A DNA stretch of 64,000 bases from Thiohalomonas sp963783235 (GCA_963783235.1 CAWAMN010000002.1:248001-312000); one strand, 5' to 3'. Counted from the stretch's first letter, positions 25,971 through 34,471 are shown. Notes: generated from the letters alone by a model not told the origin. Numbers and translations: made by a program.

Positions 25971-28010
25971 CTAGGAAACCTTGAATTGATTCATCAGCCC
26001 GTTCAGCTTTTCCGCCAACTGCGCAAGCTCAGCGCTGGAAGCAGCGGTCTGCTGCGCTCCGGCGGCCGTCTGTTCCGAGACTTGACTGATGTTGGTAACG
26101 TTCTGATTGATCTCTTCGGCGACACTCGACTGCTGTTCCGAGGCACTCGCAATCTGGGTATTCATTTCGCTGATGAGATCGACGGATTCCGTGATGCTGC
26201 TTAGCGATTTGCCCGCACGGCCGACACTGTCGACCCCCTCCCGGGTATGTTCCACCGTCTGTTCCATCACTTGCACCGCGTTGTGCGAACCCTCCTGAAG
26301 GCGTGAAATCATCGTCTGGATCTCTTGCGTGGAGTCTTGAGTCCGGCTGGCGAGAGTTCGCACCTCATCGGCGACCACCGCAAAGCCGCGCCCCTGTTCG
26401 CCCGCACGCGCAGCCTCGATGGCGGCATTCAAGGCCAGCAGATTCGTCTGTTCGGCGATGTTTTGAATCACATCCAGCACCCCGCCGATCTCGCCGCTGG
26501 ATTTTTCCAGGTCGTTGATGACTTTGACCGCATGTTCAATTTCGCCGGCCAGTCGATTGATGGTATCGACAGTCTCATTCACGACCGATTGGCCCTGGTT
26601 TGCCTCCTGCATGGCTTTTTGGGTGGCCTCGGCTGCCGATGCGGCGTTTCGCGCGACCTCCTGCACTGTTGCGCTCATTTCGTGGATCGCCGTGGCCACC
26701 TGCTCCGTCTCCGCCTGCTGCTCCGTCACCCCCTGCGTGGTCTGTTCGGTCACGGCCGAAAGCTCTTCGGAAGCCGTGCCGACCTGACGGGCGGAATCCA
26801 TGGCCTGACTGACCAATGAGGAGAAGCGCTCGGCCATGAGATTGAAGCTTTTACCAATCCGTGCCATCTCGTCATGGCTCCGTAGCACCACCCGGGCAGT
26901 CAGATCTCCCTGGGCGAGCCTCCCCGTGGCCTCGTCCAGATCCTGAATGTTGCGCAATACCGCCTGGTAGAAGGAAAGGAAGATGTAGAGAATCAGGACG
27001 AGCACGGCGACCAATGCTGCAATCGCGCCCGTCAATTCCTTTTGCCCCTCGCCGATCCGCTGTATGAGCCGTTTATCGAGGGCGGGCATGACGGTGTCGT
27101 AAAGGCTGAATACGGCGTCGATCGCCCGCGTGCTGGCGTCGAAGATTTCGGTCGTGGATACGGCAATCGGTTCTGCCTCGAGTAGATCATGCTCAACCAA
27201 CTCCGCGAACTCAGCGACCGTCGATCGGGCCTGCGTCCCCACGCTCCCCAAATCTCCTTCCAGGGCGGGATTCTCCTCGAAAATAATGGCCAGACCCCGC
27301 TCCAGGGCGGCCTGGGCCTTTCGGATACGATCCAGCCGGATTGTCAGCTGCACCCGCGCCGAGTCACTGAGGCGCCCATTGGCGGCCGCACTCGAACCGA
27401 TGGCCCGGGACTGTCCCATCCCTTCGGCCAGTGCCGGTAAGCGAAAGACAACCAAATCCATCAGGTAGGTCGTGTCGAGATCGGAATCGAGGATGAGTTT
27501 CGATCGGTCGGCCGTGCGCTCGGTCAGTGCCAGCAATTCGGCCACCAGTTCGGTGTGCGTCTGGAAGCTCTGGGCTGGCGTCATTCCCGAGATGCGCTGC
27601 TTGAGATCGTTCCAGGCAGACAGCGCTTTTTCCACACGATGACCCGTTCCGAGTGCCGTACCCAAACGCTTGTCGGTCTGAACCAGGGCCATGAACTCGC
27701 TGTCGATCGTTTTTTGCTTGGCAACCATCTTACTGCCAAAGCTTTTATCGCCATTGAGGAATGCACCGCTCATGCCGCGGTGCTGCGGGATATGCTGAAT
27801 CAGCGGCCGAATGCTTCCGATGTATTCCAGACCGGCGCGCTCACTGTGCAACAAGTCGACTTTCTGATTGATTTCCGTCAGCAGCAGCAGACCTAAAATA
27901 ATCAGAGGGGCAATGAAGATTGCGCTAATCAGCGAGAACTTAGCCGGATAACGCAATCGGTTGAGGATCCTGATACCTGGCAACAAAAGCACATTCATGG
28001 GGCGCCCCAT
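25971..28010 (-). CDS. Methyl-accepting chemotaxis protein
   Basis: 679 residues. Helix 1 (LISAIFIAPLIILGLLLLTEI) is followed by a long periplasmic sensor of about 280 residues, all-helical in appearance and beginning IRPLIQHIPQHRGMSGAFLNG, which recalls nitrate/nitrite-sensing type domains. Helix 2 is LVAVLVLILYIFLSFYQAV. Then HAMP (ATGRLAQGDLTARVV) and the signalling domain with the hairpin tip EQTNLLALNAAIEAARAGEQ and RGFAVVADEVRTLA. It sorts CheA/CheW signals at the cell pole. ATG 27998 is a possible later start. The ligand is unknown. The TAG stop lies inside a mobile-element target duplication. Confidence 0.95.
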   Translation of the reverse strand: MGRPMNVLLLPGIRILNRLRYPAKFSLISAIFIAPLIILGLLLLTEINQKVDLLHSERAGLEYIGSIRPLIQHIPQHRGMSGAFLNGDKSFGSKMVAKQKTIDSEFMALVQTDKRLGTALGTGHRVEKALSAWNDLKQRISGMTPAQSFQTHTELVAELLALTERTADRSKLILDSDLDTTYLMDLVVFRLPALAEGMGQSRAIGSSAAANGRLSDSARVQLTIRLDRIRKAQAALERGLAIIFEENPALEGDLGSVGTQARSTVAEFAELVEHDLLEAEPIAVSTTEIFDASTRAIDAVFSLYDTVMPALDKRLIQRIGEGQKELTGAIAALVAVLVLILYIFLSFYQAVLRNIQDLDEATGRLAQGDLTARVVLRSHDEMARIGKSFNLMAERFSSLVSQAMDSARQVGTASEELSAVTEQTTQGVTEQQAETEQVATAIHEMSATVQEVARNAASAAEATQKAMQEANQGQSVVNETVDTINRLAGEIEHAVKVINDLEKSSGEIGGVLDVIQNIAEQTNLLALNAAIEAARAGEQGRGFAVVADEVRTLASRTQDSTQEIQTMISRLQEGSHNAVQVMEQTVEHTREGVDSVGRAGKSLSSITESVDLISEMNTQIASASEQQSSVAEEINQNVTNISQVSEQTAAGAQQTAASSAELAQLAEKLNGLMNQFKVS

Positions 28011-28015
28011 TCTCT

Positions 28016-28196
28016 TTATTTTTCGGCAACACCTTTATCGGCACGGCGGGACGATAGCTTTAGCGTGACTTCTTGGCACCCCGGCAACATCGCCTGCAAT
28101 CGCTCCATTTTGAGCGCCAGTGCAAAGTGATAGGATGAGGCTCCGGTCACCTTGAGAGCCGTGCAGGGGCCGGGAGGCACGGCGGAGACAACCTGA
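28016..28196 (-). pseudogene. Possible gene remnant cut by a mobile element
   Basis: An open frame of about 60 residues ends in TAA 6 bp before the chemotaxis receptor start. It reads QVVSAVPPGPCTALKVTGA, SSYHFALALKMERLQAM, LPGCQEVTLKLSSRRADKG. Upstream it runs straight into MITE copy B at 28197, and nothing continues it beyond the element. It may be the 3' end of a gene whose start was lost, or simply non-coding. I recognise no family. Confidence 0.25.
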
Positions 28197-28330
28197 CAGG
28201 CGGTTGAAAACTCCCTCTCTCCAGCAGGTCGGTTTGGGGGGTGCAATGCATCATGACCGCCTGATTTTTGATCCCCTCATCCTACCCTTCACCCGGAGGG
28301 AGAAGGGACAACCCTTTTTTCAACAGCCTA
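28197..28330. mobile_element. Family 1 MITE-like element, diverged copy B (134 bp)
   Basis: Ends CAGGCGGTTGAAAA and TTTTTTCAACAGCCTA; inner GATCCCCTCATCCTACCCTT and GGAGGGAGAAGGGA match family 1 with many changes. Flanks are CTGA (28193-28196) and CTAA (28331-28334). It is older than copies A, C, E and F by divergence. It lies just upstream of the ribosome site of the 28352 gene. Confidence 0.7.
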
Positions 28331-28351
28331 CTAAAGGCAAGGGGAGTATCT

Positions 28352-28759
28352 ATGGTGAAAAATCGGCTGATTGGCACACTTCTTTTCGTGGTGCCATTTA
28401 TTGCCCAGGCCATGCCACCCGCATCAAACGATGCCATTCCCCCTGGACACCCACCGATGCCGGGCCATCCCACTGCGGGGGCGAGCAAAGGGGGAACGAA
28501 GATGCCACCACCGGTCGATCCCCGACATCTTCCGAATCAGGGAACGGTTCTCAAGATTCTCCCCAGCAACTCCTACGTCTATGTCCAGGTCGACCACAAG
28601 GGAGATAAACAGTGGCTGGCTGCGGTTCGATTTCCCGTGGAGGTCGGCGATACGGTGCGCTATGGGAACGGCAACAGGATGGTCGACTTCTACAGCAAGA
28701 GCCAACAGATGACATTTCCCGAGGTATTGTTCGTTAGCCGCATAGCGCGGGTCGAATAA
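28352..28759 (+). CDS. Exported NrfJ-like small-domain protein
   Basis: 135 residues from ATG 28352 behind AAGGGGAG. Signal peptide (LIGTLLFVVPFIAQAM), a Pro/Gly-rich linker (PPGHPPMPGHPTAGA), then an OB-fold-like domain of about 75 residues: GTVLKILPSNSYVYVQV, WLAAVRFPVEVGDTVRYG, MVDFYSKSQQMTFPEVLFV. This pattern (YtYv, WvAa, vGd, M..F.SK...tF..I.FV) is that of small exported proteins often annotated NrfJ-like and found near multiheme cytochrome genes. Its role is not established. Convergent with the OmpA-like gene. Confidence 0.7.
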   Translation: MVKNRLIGTLLFVVPFIAQAMPPASNDAIPPGHPPMPGHPTAGASKGGTKMPPPVDPRHLPNQGTVLKILPSNSYVYVQVDHKGDKQWLAAVRFPVEVGDTVRYGNGNRMVDFYSKSQQMTFPEVLFVSRIARVE

Positions 28760-28783
28760 GGCATCATCAGCGGCTGGTGATCT

Positions 28784-29974
28784 TCAGTTCGATGCGCCGA
28801 TTGCGTCGCAGGGCTTCGGGACTGAAGCCGGGGTCGATCGGGTGATGCTGCCCCATGCCGACGGCCGCCAGACGCTTGGGGGGATCCCGCGGGAAATCAG
28901 GTAGTCGATCACGTTCAGGGCTCGCGCGGTGGAGAGCTCCCAATTGGAGGCGAAGCGGGGGGTATTGATAGGAACGCGGTCGGTATGGCCCTGGACCTCG
29001 ATGATGACCGGCAAGTCCTTGGGGATCTGCGTCTCCACCTGTCGGTAAACCTCAACGAATTGTTCCAGGTCCTTCCGACCGGCGGATGAGAGCGTTGCCC
29101 CTCCGGAGGGAAACAGCACTTCTGACTGAAATACGAAGCGGTCCCCCACGACCTTGATATCGGGGTTACCGGCAAAGACCTTCCGCAGACGGCCGAAGAA
29201 TTCACTGGCGTAACGCTCCAGCTCCTCGACCCGCTCCACCAGCCGACTCTTGATGAGCCGGTCCATTTCCGCGATGCGGTCGCGCTGTGTGGCAATGGTT
29301 CGGGCGCGAGAGGTCAGCGCCTTCTCCTTATCACCCACCTCCGACTCCAGCTCTCCTATTCGGGCCTGAGCGTTGGCGAGTCCCTGTTCCCGAGCGGCCA
29401 GGGCACTGTTCAGGCGCCTCAGTTCGGCCGCCAACCTTTCTACCCGAGCGGTGAGCAATGCGGCCTCATCACGGACGTGCCCCAGTTCGGCCCGTTTTGC
29501 TTCATGAGCGGTTTCCAGGGTCGAGTAATCGGCCTCTCGCTGCATCAGCCGCCGCTCCAGATCGGCCGCCGAATCGCGCGCGGTGTTCAACTCCCTGTCC
29601 AGATCGGCGACCCGGGTGCGACTGGCGGTCAATTCATCGCTCAGTTGGCCCCGCTCGTCCTGTGCTCTCCCTAGTTCCTGCCGTACTTGCGACAGCTGCG
29701 ATTCCTGCAACTCCAGACGGCGATACAGCCGCCTAACCTCGGCGCGCAGGGTGTCCTTTTCCTGATTCGCTTCACCCAAAAGCGAGTCGAGATAATCGGT
29801 TATTCCCTTGAGCTGCTCGATGGCTGTCTTCTTGCTCGCCACTTCGTGACCGATTAGGGTCTCATTGATGACGAAGATCGTGATCAGAAAAACGAGTACG
29901 ACCAGCACACTGCCCAGTACGTCGGTAAATGCCGGCCAGACGTTGATATCGCCGGGGCTGTTCCTACGCCGCAT
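28784..29974 (-). CDS. OmpA/MotB-like protein with long coiled coil; C-terminus frameshifted at a C6 run
   Basis: 396 residues as read. One N-terminal helix (VLGSVLVVLVFLITIFVIN), a long coiled coil (about residues 50-250), then an OmpA-type peptidoglycan-binding domain (VLFPSGGATLSS, VIIEVQGHTDRVPINTPRFASNWELSTARA). After GIPP the frame is lost at a C6 run (complement of G6 at 28878-28883). Adding one C restores KRLAAVGMGQHHPIDPGF and the family end RRNRRIELKITSR, with TGA at 28767-28769. The start overlaps the MotA/ExbB-like gene by 11 bp. The pair looks like an ion-driven two-protein motor or energy transducer. It differs from Zorya, where the coiled coil belongs to ZorA. Confidence 0.85.
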   Translation of the reverse strand: MRRRNSPGDINVWPAFTDVLGSVLVVLVFLITIFVINETLIGHEVASKKTAIEQLKGITDYLDSLLGEANQEKDTLRAEVRRLYRRLELQESQLSQVRQELGRAQDERGQLSDELTASRTRVADLDRELNTARDSAADLERRLMQREADYSTLETAHEAKRAELGHVRDEAALLTARVERLAAELRRLNSALAAREQGLANAQARIGELESEVGDKEKALTSRARTIATQRDRIAEMDRLIKSRLVERVEELERYASEFFGRLRKVFAGNPDIKVVGDRFVFQSEVLFPSGGATLSSAGRKDLEQFVEVYRQVETQIPKDLPVIIEVQGHTDRVPINTPRFASNWELSTARALNVIDYLISRGIPPSVWRPSAWGSITRSTPASVPKPCDAIGASN

Positions 29975-31034
29975 CGTCGGAACGACTCCGGGCCAGCGTT
30001 CGTGTCAAAATCCGAAGTTCATGGCGCAACTCTTCGGTGCGCTCGCGCTCGACGCCCTCCAGGGTCGAACGCAATGCCGCAATCTGCTCGCCCAGGGCCG
30101 CCGTCCGTTCACTGACCCGATCGGCCCCATCGTCCTTTCCGACCAGGCGCTCTACCTGTGACGTCATCCTGTCCAGCCGTTCGGCAGTAGTCTCCAGCAG
30201 TGCCGCAATATAGTCAGGAACGACCTTGCCCGCCGCCGGCATATCGGCCGCGCTGCGGCGGTCACCGTCACGCCAAAGGGGCACCAGGTCGCTGACCACC
30301 AGCGATTCCAGCTCGGCATGCACTTCGTTCTGGGCATGGAAGAGCTGAAGTTCCATAAACGCGAGCACCAGAGATGCCAGTAAACCGAACAGTGACGAGG
30401 AGAACGCCATGCCCATACCGCCCAATGGCTTCGCCAACCGGTTCTGCAGGTCCGAAAGCAGGGCCAGGGTGTCGGTCTCCTGCTGCCCCGCCAGGCTGCC
30501 AAGCACCGCACGTACACCGCCCAGCGTTTCCAGCAGGCCGTAAAAGGTACCGATCAAGCCCAGCAGGACCAGAGCCCCTGTCAGGTAACGCACCAGCGCG
30601 CGTCGGTCGTCTGCCCGAGTCGCCACCGAGTCCAGCAGATAGGGCAGCGTTGCCGTGCCATCATCCCGGCTGACGACCCGGTTAACCTGACTGAGAAATG
30701 AACCAATGCCTTTGGGAGCCGAACCGAGGATTCGCTCCGTCACCTCGCCCCGGGTCTGCAGGGAGGCTCGCGCCTTCTCCACCAGGCATCCCGCGCGACG
30801 GATGGCCCGTGAATCGGACAGCACGACCACCAGTCCCCGAAGGGTATAGGCGATACCGAAGCCCAGAAGGGCGAGAATGGTGCCGTTCAGATAGGCATTG
30901 GCCGCAAAGCCGTCAAGCAGAGGACCACGAAACAGCGCTCCCAAACCGAACAGCACCAGGATAAAGATCGTGGCACGGACCAGGTATCGCAGGTCGCCGC
31001 CGCGTGGAGCCGGCCGGGCATTCGTATACTCCAT
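29964..31034 (-). CDS. MotA/TolQ/ExbB-family proton channel protein
   Basis: 356 residues from ATG 31034 (GTG 31097 is a longer alternative). Helices: ATIFILVLFGLGALF, GTILALLGFGIAYTLRGLVVVL, LTGALVLLGLIGTFYGLLETL and MAFSSSLFGLLASLVLAF. The third and fourth helices with the ALVRYLTG...LGLIGTFYGL and GGMGMAFSSSLFGL patterns are the MotA/ExbB ion-channel core. A cytoplasmic helical tail of about 120 residues follows (LETTAERLDRMTSQVERL). It should form a pentameric channel around its OmpA-like partner. It is not the flagellar stator MotA by sequence pattern; the cargo or target is unknown. Confidence 0.85.
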   Translation of the reverse strand: MEYTNARPAPRGGDLRYLVRATIFILVLFGLGALFRGPLLDGFAANAYLNGTILALLGFGIAYTLRGLVVVLSDSRAIRRAGCLVEKARASLQTRGEVTERILGSAPKGIGSFLSQVNRVVSRDDGTATLPYLLDSVATRADDRRALVRYLTGALVLLGLIGTFYGLLETLGGVRAVLGSLAGQQETDTLALLSDLQNRLAKPLGGMGMAFSSSLFGLLASLVLAFMELQLFHAQNEVHAELESLVVSDLVPLWRDGDRRSAADMPAAGKVVPDYIAALLETTAERLDRMTSQVERLVGKDDGADRVSERTAALGEQIAALRSTLEGVERERTEELRHELRILTRTLARSRSDDAA

Positions 31035-31174
31035 AATGCGCTTCCGAGAGAAGGTTCGGCGCAGGCTAGTCCGCAACCGCCACAGCTTCCGTGGCACACA
31101 TCACAGCCGGACTCTTTTCGGGTAAGCAAACGTCACAAAGTGAGGAAATCGTTTAAAGCGCCCCATTCCCCGTT

Positions 31175-31248
31175 CATTGCCTGCGCGCTGCGCCTTGTCC
31201 TGACATTTTGTGGGGCTCTGAAAGTATCGCCAAGCATGCAACAGTACC
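31175..31248. mobile_element. Right half of a family 2 MITE-like element
   Basis: CATTGCCTGCGCGCTGCGCC through CAAGCATGCAACAGTACC matches the last 75 bp of the full element at 40436-40697, with a few changes. The left half is missing. Its right end abuts CTAG (31249-31252), which is also the left target copy of MITE copy C. The 403-bp gap 31035-31437 is mostly these two elements plus about 140 bp (31035-31174) in which I see nothing. Confidence 0.8.
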
Positions 31249-31252
31249 CTAG

Positions 31253-31392
31253 CAGGCTGTTGAAAAAGGTTTTTATCCCTTCTCCCTGAGGGAGAAGGTT
31301 AGGATGAGGGGGATAAAATCAGCAACTTACCTTTCATTGAGTCCCCTCACCCCAGCCCTCTCCCTCTGGAGAGGGTGTTTTTCAACAGCCTG
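31253..31392. mobile_element. Family 1 MITE-like element, copy C (140 bp)
   Basis: Perfect 15-bp terminal inverted repeats CAGGCTGTTGAAAAA and TTTTTCAACAGCCTG. Two inner palindromes: stems of 10 bp around TCCCTGAGGGA and 8 bp around CCCTCTGGAG. Flanked by CTAG on both sides (31249-31252, 31393-31396). Nearly identical to copies E and, inverted, A and F. Confidence 0.9.
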
Positions 31393-31437
31393 CTAGCCTT
31401 TGAAGGCGTATGCGAATAGTCACCGAAGGGAGTCGGT

Positions 31438-32442
31438 GTGGAAGAGTTCATCCGTCTTGCAGGACCCAACCAGGCCGTCGAGGTTCTCGGCATACGCCTG
31501 GTCGGGGTCAACGTCGAGAACGGCACCAAGCTGTTGGTGAGTGTCCTCTTCATCGTCCTGGTTCTACTGCTCCATCGCCTACTGCGGAGAGCCATCCGCC
31601 AGGTTCCGAAGAGTGCCCGTTGGGAGAGAATACGTTTTTGGGCAAGGCAGGCGCTTGGCTTGGGAACGGTGCTGGTCCTGCTCTTCGGCCTGGCATCGAT
31701 CTGGTTTGACGATCCACGACGACTTGCCACCGCCCTGGGCCTGGTAACAGCCGGTCTCGCCTTCGCGCTGCAAAGGGTGGTTACGGCGATCGCCGGCTAT
31801 TTCGTCATCTTGCGCGGGAAGACCTTCAACGTGGGAGATCGCATCGTCATGGGTGGTGTACGGGGCGATGTCATTGCCCTGCGCATTACCCAGACCACCA
31901 TTATGGAGATGGGCCAGCCCCCAACCATTCAGGAGAACGCCGATCCCGCCATGTGGGTACGCAGCCGCCAGTACACCGGCCGCATCGTGACGGTAAGTAA
32001 CGCACGTATTTTCGATGAGCCCGTCTATAACTACACGCGGGATTTTCCCTACCTCTGGGAGGAAATAGCGGTTCCCGTAACGTATGCGGCGGATCGGGAG
32101 CGCGCCGAGTCGATCATGCTGAAAACGGCGAAGCGACACACACTCAACGTTTCGGAACTCAGTGCAGAGGCGCTGCAGGAAATGCGCCGACGCTATTTCA
32201 TGAAAACAGCCGAAATCGCACCGCGGGTCTACCTTCGACTCACCGATAACTGGGTCGAGATGACCGTGCGCTTCATTGTTGAGGAACGTGGCATTCGGGA
32301 AGTCAAGGATGCGATGAGCCGGGAACTCTTGCGGGAGATGGAAGCGGCCGGCATCGCCGTCGCATCCCAGACCATTGATGTGGTCGGCGTTCCTCGCCTG
32401 GAGATCGGTGGCGAGCGGCAAGGGCATGCGCGAAAGGCCTAG
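31438..32442 (+). CDS. MscS-family mechanosensitive channel protein
   Basis: 334 residues from GTG 31438, behind AAGGGAG. Helices VSVLFIVLVLLLHRLL, ALGLGTVLVLLFGLASIW and the pore helix RLATALGLVTAGLAFALQRVVTAI. The beta domain begins GYFVILRGKTFNVGDRI, with TVSNARIFDEPVYNYTRDFP, typical of MscS relatives. These channels release solutes under osmotic downshock. The insert between the pore and the NARI motif (TTIMEMGQPPTIQENADPA) is longer than in small MscS proteins. Confidence 0.92.
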   Translation: MEEFIRLAGPNQAVEVLGIRLVGVNVENGTKLLVSVLFIVLVLLLHRLLRRAIRQVPKSARWERIRFWARQALGLGTVLVLLFGLASIWFDDPRRLATALGLVTAGLAFALQRVVTAIAGYFVILRGKTFNVGDRIVMGGVRGDVIALRITQTTIMEMGQPPTIQENADPAMWVRSRQYTGRIVTVSNARIFDEPVYNYTRDFPYLWEEIAVPVTYAADRERAESIMLKTAKRHTLNVSELSAEALQEMRRRYFMKTAEIAPRVYLRLTDNWVEMTVRFIVEERGIREVKDAMSRELLREMEAAGIAVASQTIDVVGVPRLEIGGERQGHARKA

Positions 32443-32476
32443 TGCTGAAACCTCGCCACCGGAGCTTTTTTGCGGA

Positions 32477-32521
32477 TTCTCAATTCTTGAGAACGCCAAT
32501 TCCGTTTTGGTCTAATTCCAA
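32477..32521. promoter_or_regulatory. Two palindromes upstream of the Crp/Fnr-type regulator
   Basis: TTCTCAA-TTC-TTGAGAA (32477-32493) is a perfect 7-3-7 inverted repeat. TTGG-N7-CCAA (32507-32521) follows. They lie 100-140 bp before the regulator start. Neither is a textbook FNR box (TTGAT-N4-ATCAA). They could be operators for autoregulation; this is untested. Confidence 0.35.
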
Positions 32522-32618
32522 TACTTTTTGGCCTTCGCGGCAAGTGATCTTTCTTTGTTCTTCACACGGATTGCTGCATTATAACCTTGCGATTAGCGTG
32601 CCACAGGGACCGATCTAA

Positions 32619-33350
32619 ATGGAAAACCCGAGCGATATCGAACTAACCCTGCGCCGTGTCCCCCTTTTCTGCGACGTTTCGCCTGAGGTACTTCAGGCGA
32701 TCAGCCGGGAAGCCGTGCCTGCAACATTCCAGGCGCGTGAATTTTTGTTTGAAGCGGGCGGCCACCCCGATTACCTGCACGTGCTTTTCGAGGGCACGGT
32801 CAAGATGACCACAGGTCCTCTCGGTGGACGGGAGTCGATCATTGAATTGCTTCAACCCGTGGACTGTTTTTTGATGGCGGCGATACTGCTCTCCAAGCCG
32901 TACCTCATGTCGGCCCAAGCCATCGACCGGGTCCGAGTACTGCTAGTCCCGGGAAAATTGGTTCGGGAGCTCGTATCGAACGAGTCGCAGTTGGCGCTGA
33001 CAATGGCCGCCTCGCTGGCCAACCAGTATCGACAGATGGTCCGGCACGTCAAAGACTTGCGCTTGAGGACAGCGGCACAACGGCTCGGCATCTACCTCTT
33101 GGGACTGATCGAAAAAGACAGCAATAGCGATACGCTGGCTCTTCCGTTCGTGAAAAAGCTCATTGCTGCCCGCCTGAACATGACTCCAGAAAGTATGTCG
33201 CGGGCGATTGTTGCCCTTCGAAACGAGGGAGTCGATGTTTCGGAAGATGAAGTCCATCTCCACGACATCGACGCACTTCGCCAATTCTGCAAGGTCGATA
33301 ATATCCTTGATGAACTCGACGAGGAGTTCTTCGTCCTGACCGACCGCTGA
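32619..33350 (+). CDS. Crp/Fnr-family transcription regulator
   Basis: 243 residues. An N-terminal cyclic-nucleotide-binding-type barrel (LRRVPLFCDVSPEVLQAI, REFLFEAGGHPDYLHVLFEG) and a C-terminal winged helix (LRTAAQRLGIYLLGL, KKLIAARLNMTPESMSRAI). The N-terminal FNR cysteine cluster is absent, so it should not bind a 4Fe-4S center like FNR. The sensor pocket lacks the Crp cAMP motif. The RLNMTPESMSRAI helix is the DNR/NnrR-like recognition region, hinting at nitrogen-oxide or oxygen-related control. That is compatible with the NarK-type transporter at the window end, but unproven. Confidence 0.92.
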   Translation: MENPSDIELTLRRVPLFCDVSPEVLQAISREAVPATFQAREFLFEAGGHPDYLHVLFEGTVKMTTGPLGGRESIIELLQPVDCFLMAAILLSKPYLMSAQAIDRVRVLLVPGKLVRELVSNESQLALTMAASLANQYRQMVRHVKDLRLRTAAQRLGIYLLGLIEKDSNSDTLALPFVKKLIAARLNMTPESMSRAIVALRNEGVDVSEDEVHLHDIDALRQFCKVDNILDELDEEFFVLTDR

Positions 33351-33445
33351 AGGACGTTTTTGCCCGGCCAGTTGCCCTTGAACAATCGGTCACTGTTCAC
33401 GACTTTCGCCGATTGCAAGTCCCGGCTGTGAGCCGGCGCTCGGCG

Positions 33446-34306
33446 TCAGCTGCCGTTAGCCTTTCGCTCCTCGGCGCCGAGGATGCGCAAGCTGTCCAGA
33501 GCACGTGCGAGTGTATCGTCCTGCCTATCGAGCGGAAATACCATATAGGCCGGTAAGGAGAAGGTGGGACTGTCTTCAATCTGCCACAGCTGTCCCTGCT
33601 CGATCAGGTCCCGGGTGATCCGCCGGGGAAAATAGCCCGAGCCGCCACAGTGGAGGATCTGCTGCATGACCAACCAGCCGATGTTGGCGGTGATCGCAGG
33701 AGGTCCCATGTCGGGGAAGGTCGTGCTGAACTGGGCATGGAATTCCGGGCCCCAGTCCATGTGTATGTAGCCCTCATCGGGCCACGGCCTGGATGGAGTG
33801 GAGGCCACCAGCACCAGAACTTCGTCGAACAGACGCTCGATACCGAGGCCCGGCCGGCTTTCCGGCGTATACATCACTCCGACATCCACCGTGCCCTGTA
33901 CCAGGCCTTCCATGATGCTCTCCTCGAAACCGACCTCCAGGTGCAGGGAAATGTCAGAATAGGCCTCCCGCATCCGTCCCACCCACTGGGGAAGGAAGCC
34001 ATCCCACAAGGCAATCCGTCCGCCCAGGGTGAGGCTTCCCCGAAAACCGGCCGGCAGCCCCACTTCGTGCCGGGCCTGCTCCAGGGTCCTGACCAGCGTC
34101 TTTGCATGACGTAAAAACCGATGACCCGCAGCCGTAAGCTCCGCGCCTCCACGGCCCCGCCGGAACAGACTCACCCCCAAGCGTTTCTCCAGTGCCTGGA
34201 TGCGGGCGCTTACGGTTGATTGGGTGACGTGCAGACGCTGCGCGGCGCCGACAAAATTACCGGCGGCGGCGATGGCGAGGAAGGTCCGGGCGAATTCTAT
34301 GTCCAT
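33446..34306 (-). CDS. LysR-family transcription regulator
   Basis: 286 residues from ATG 34306 (MDIEFARTFLAIAAAGNFV). The N-terminal helix-turn-helix reads GAAQRLHVTQSTVSARIQALEKRLG, where the helix covers about residues 17-40, then the effector domain (GRIALWDGFLPQWVGRM, VGVMYTPESRPGLGIERLF). It is divergent from the HPP-family membrane protein gene, and the usual LysR layout suggests that it controls that gene. The shared 160-bp region has T-N11-A type words (ATTGATTGCCCAATAC). Confidence 0.93.
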   Translation of the reverse strand: MDIEFARTFLAIAAAGNFVGAAQRLHVTQSTVSARIQALEKRLGVSLFRRGRGGAELTAAGHRFLRHAKTLVRTLEQARHEVGLPAGFRGSLTLGGRIALWDGFLPQWVGRMREAYSDISLHLEVGFEESIMEGLVQGTVDVGVMYTPESRPGLGIERLFDEVLVLVASTPSRPWPDEGYIHMDWGPEFHAQFSTTFPDMGPPAITANIGWLVMQQILHCGGSGYFPRRITRDLIEQGQLWQIEDSPTFSLPAYMVFPLDRQDDTLARALDSLRILGAEERKANGS

Positions 34307-34411
34307 GAACTTGTATCGGCCTTTGCGATAGATAAAGTCAATAAATATTGATTGCCCAATACATTGCCATTCACCTACGCTACGCGTCAATCGAAATTCA
34401 CAGGAGTGGCC

Positions 34412-34471
34412 GTGCAGCCCTTCACCCCAGAGCCCTTTGAACGCGTCGTCCCTACGGAGTCCAACTCGTGA
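34412..34471 (+). CDS. Possible 19-residue leader peptide before the HPP gene
   Basis: GTG 34412 lies 5 bp after AGGAG and opens a frame of 19 codons (MQPFTPEPFERVVPTESNS). Its TGA overlaps the GTG start of the HPP gene as GTGA. The spacing and overlap are those of a translationally coupled short frame. It could set translation of the membrane protein, or the ribosome site may be chance. Confidence 0.4.
   Translation: MQPFTPEPFERVVPTESNS

Noticed and set aside
28784..31034. Zorya-type defence system
   Set aside because: ZorC, ZorD or ZorE genes are absent, and the long coiled coil is on the OmpA-side protein rather than the MotA-side one.
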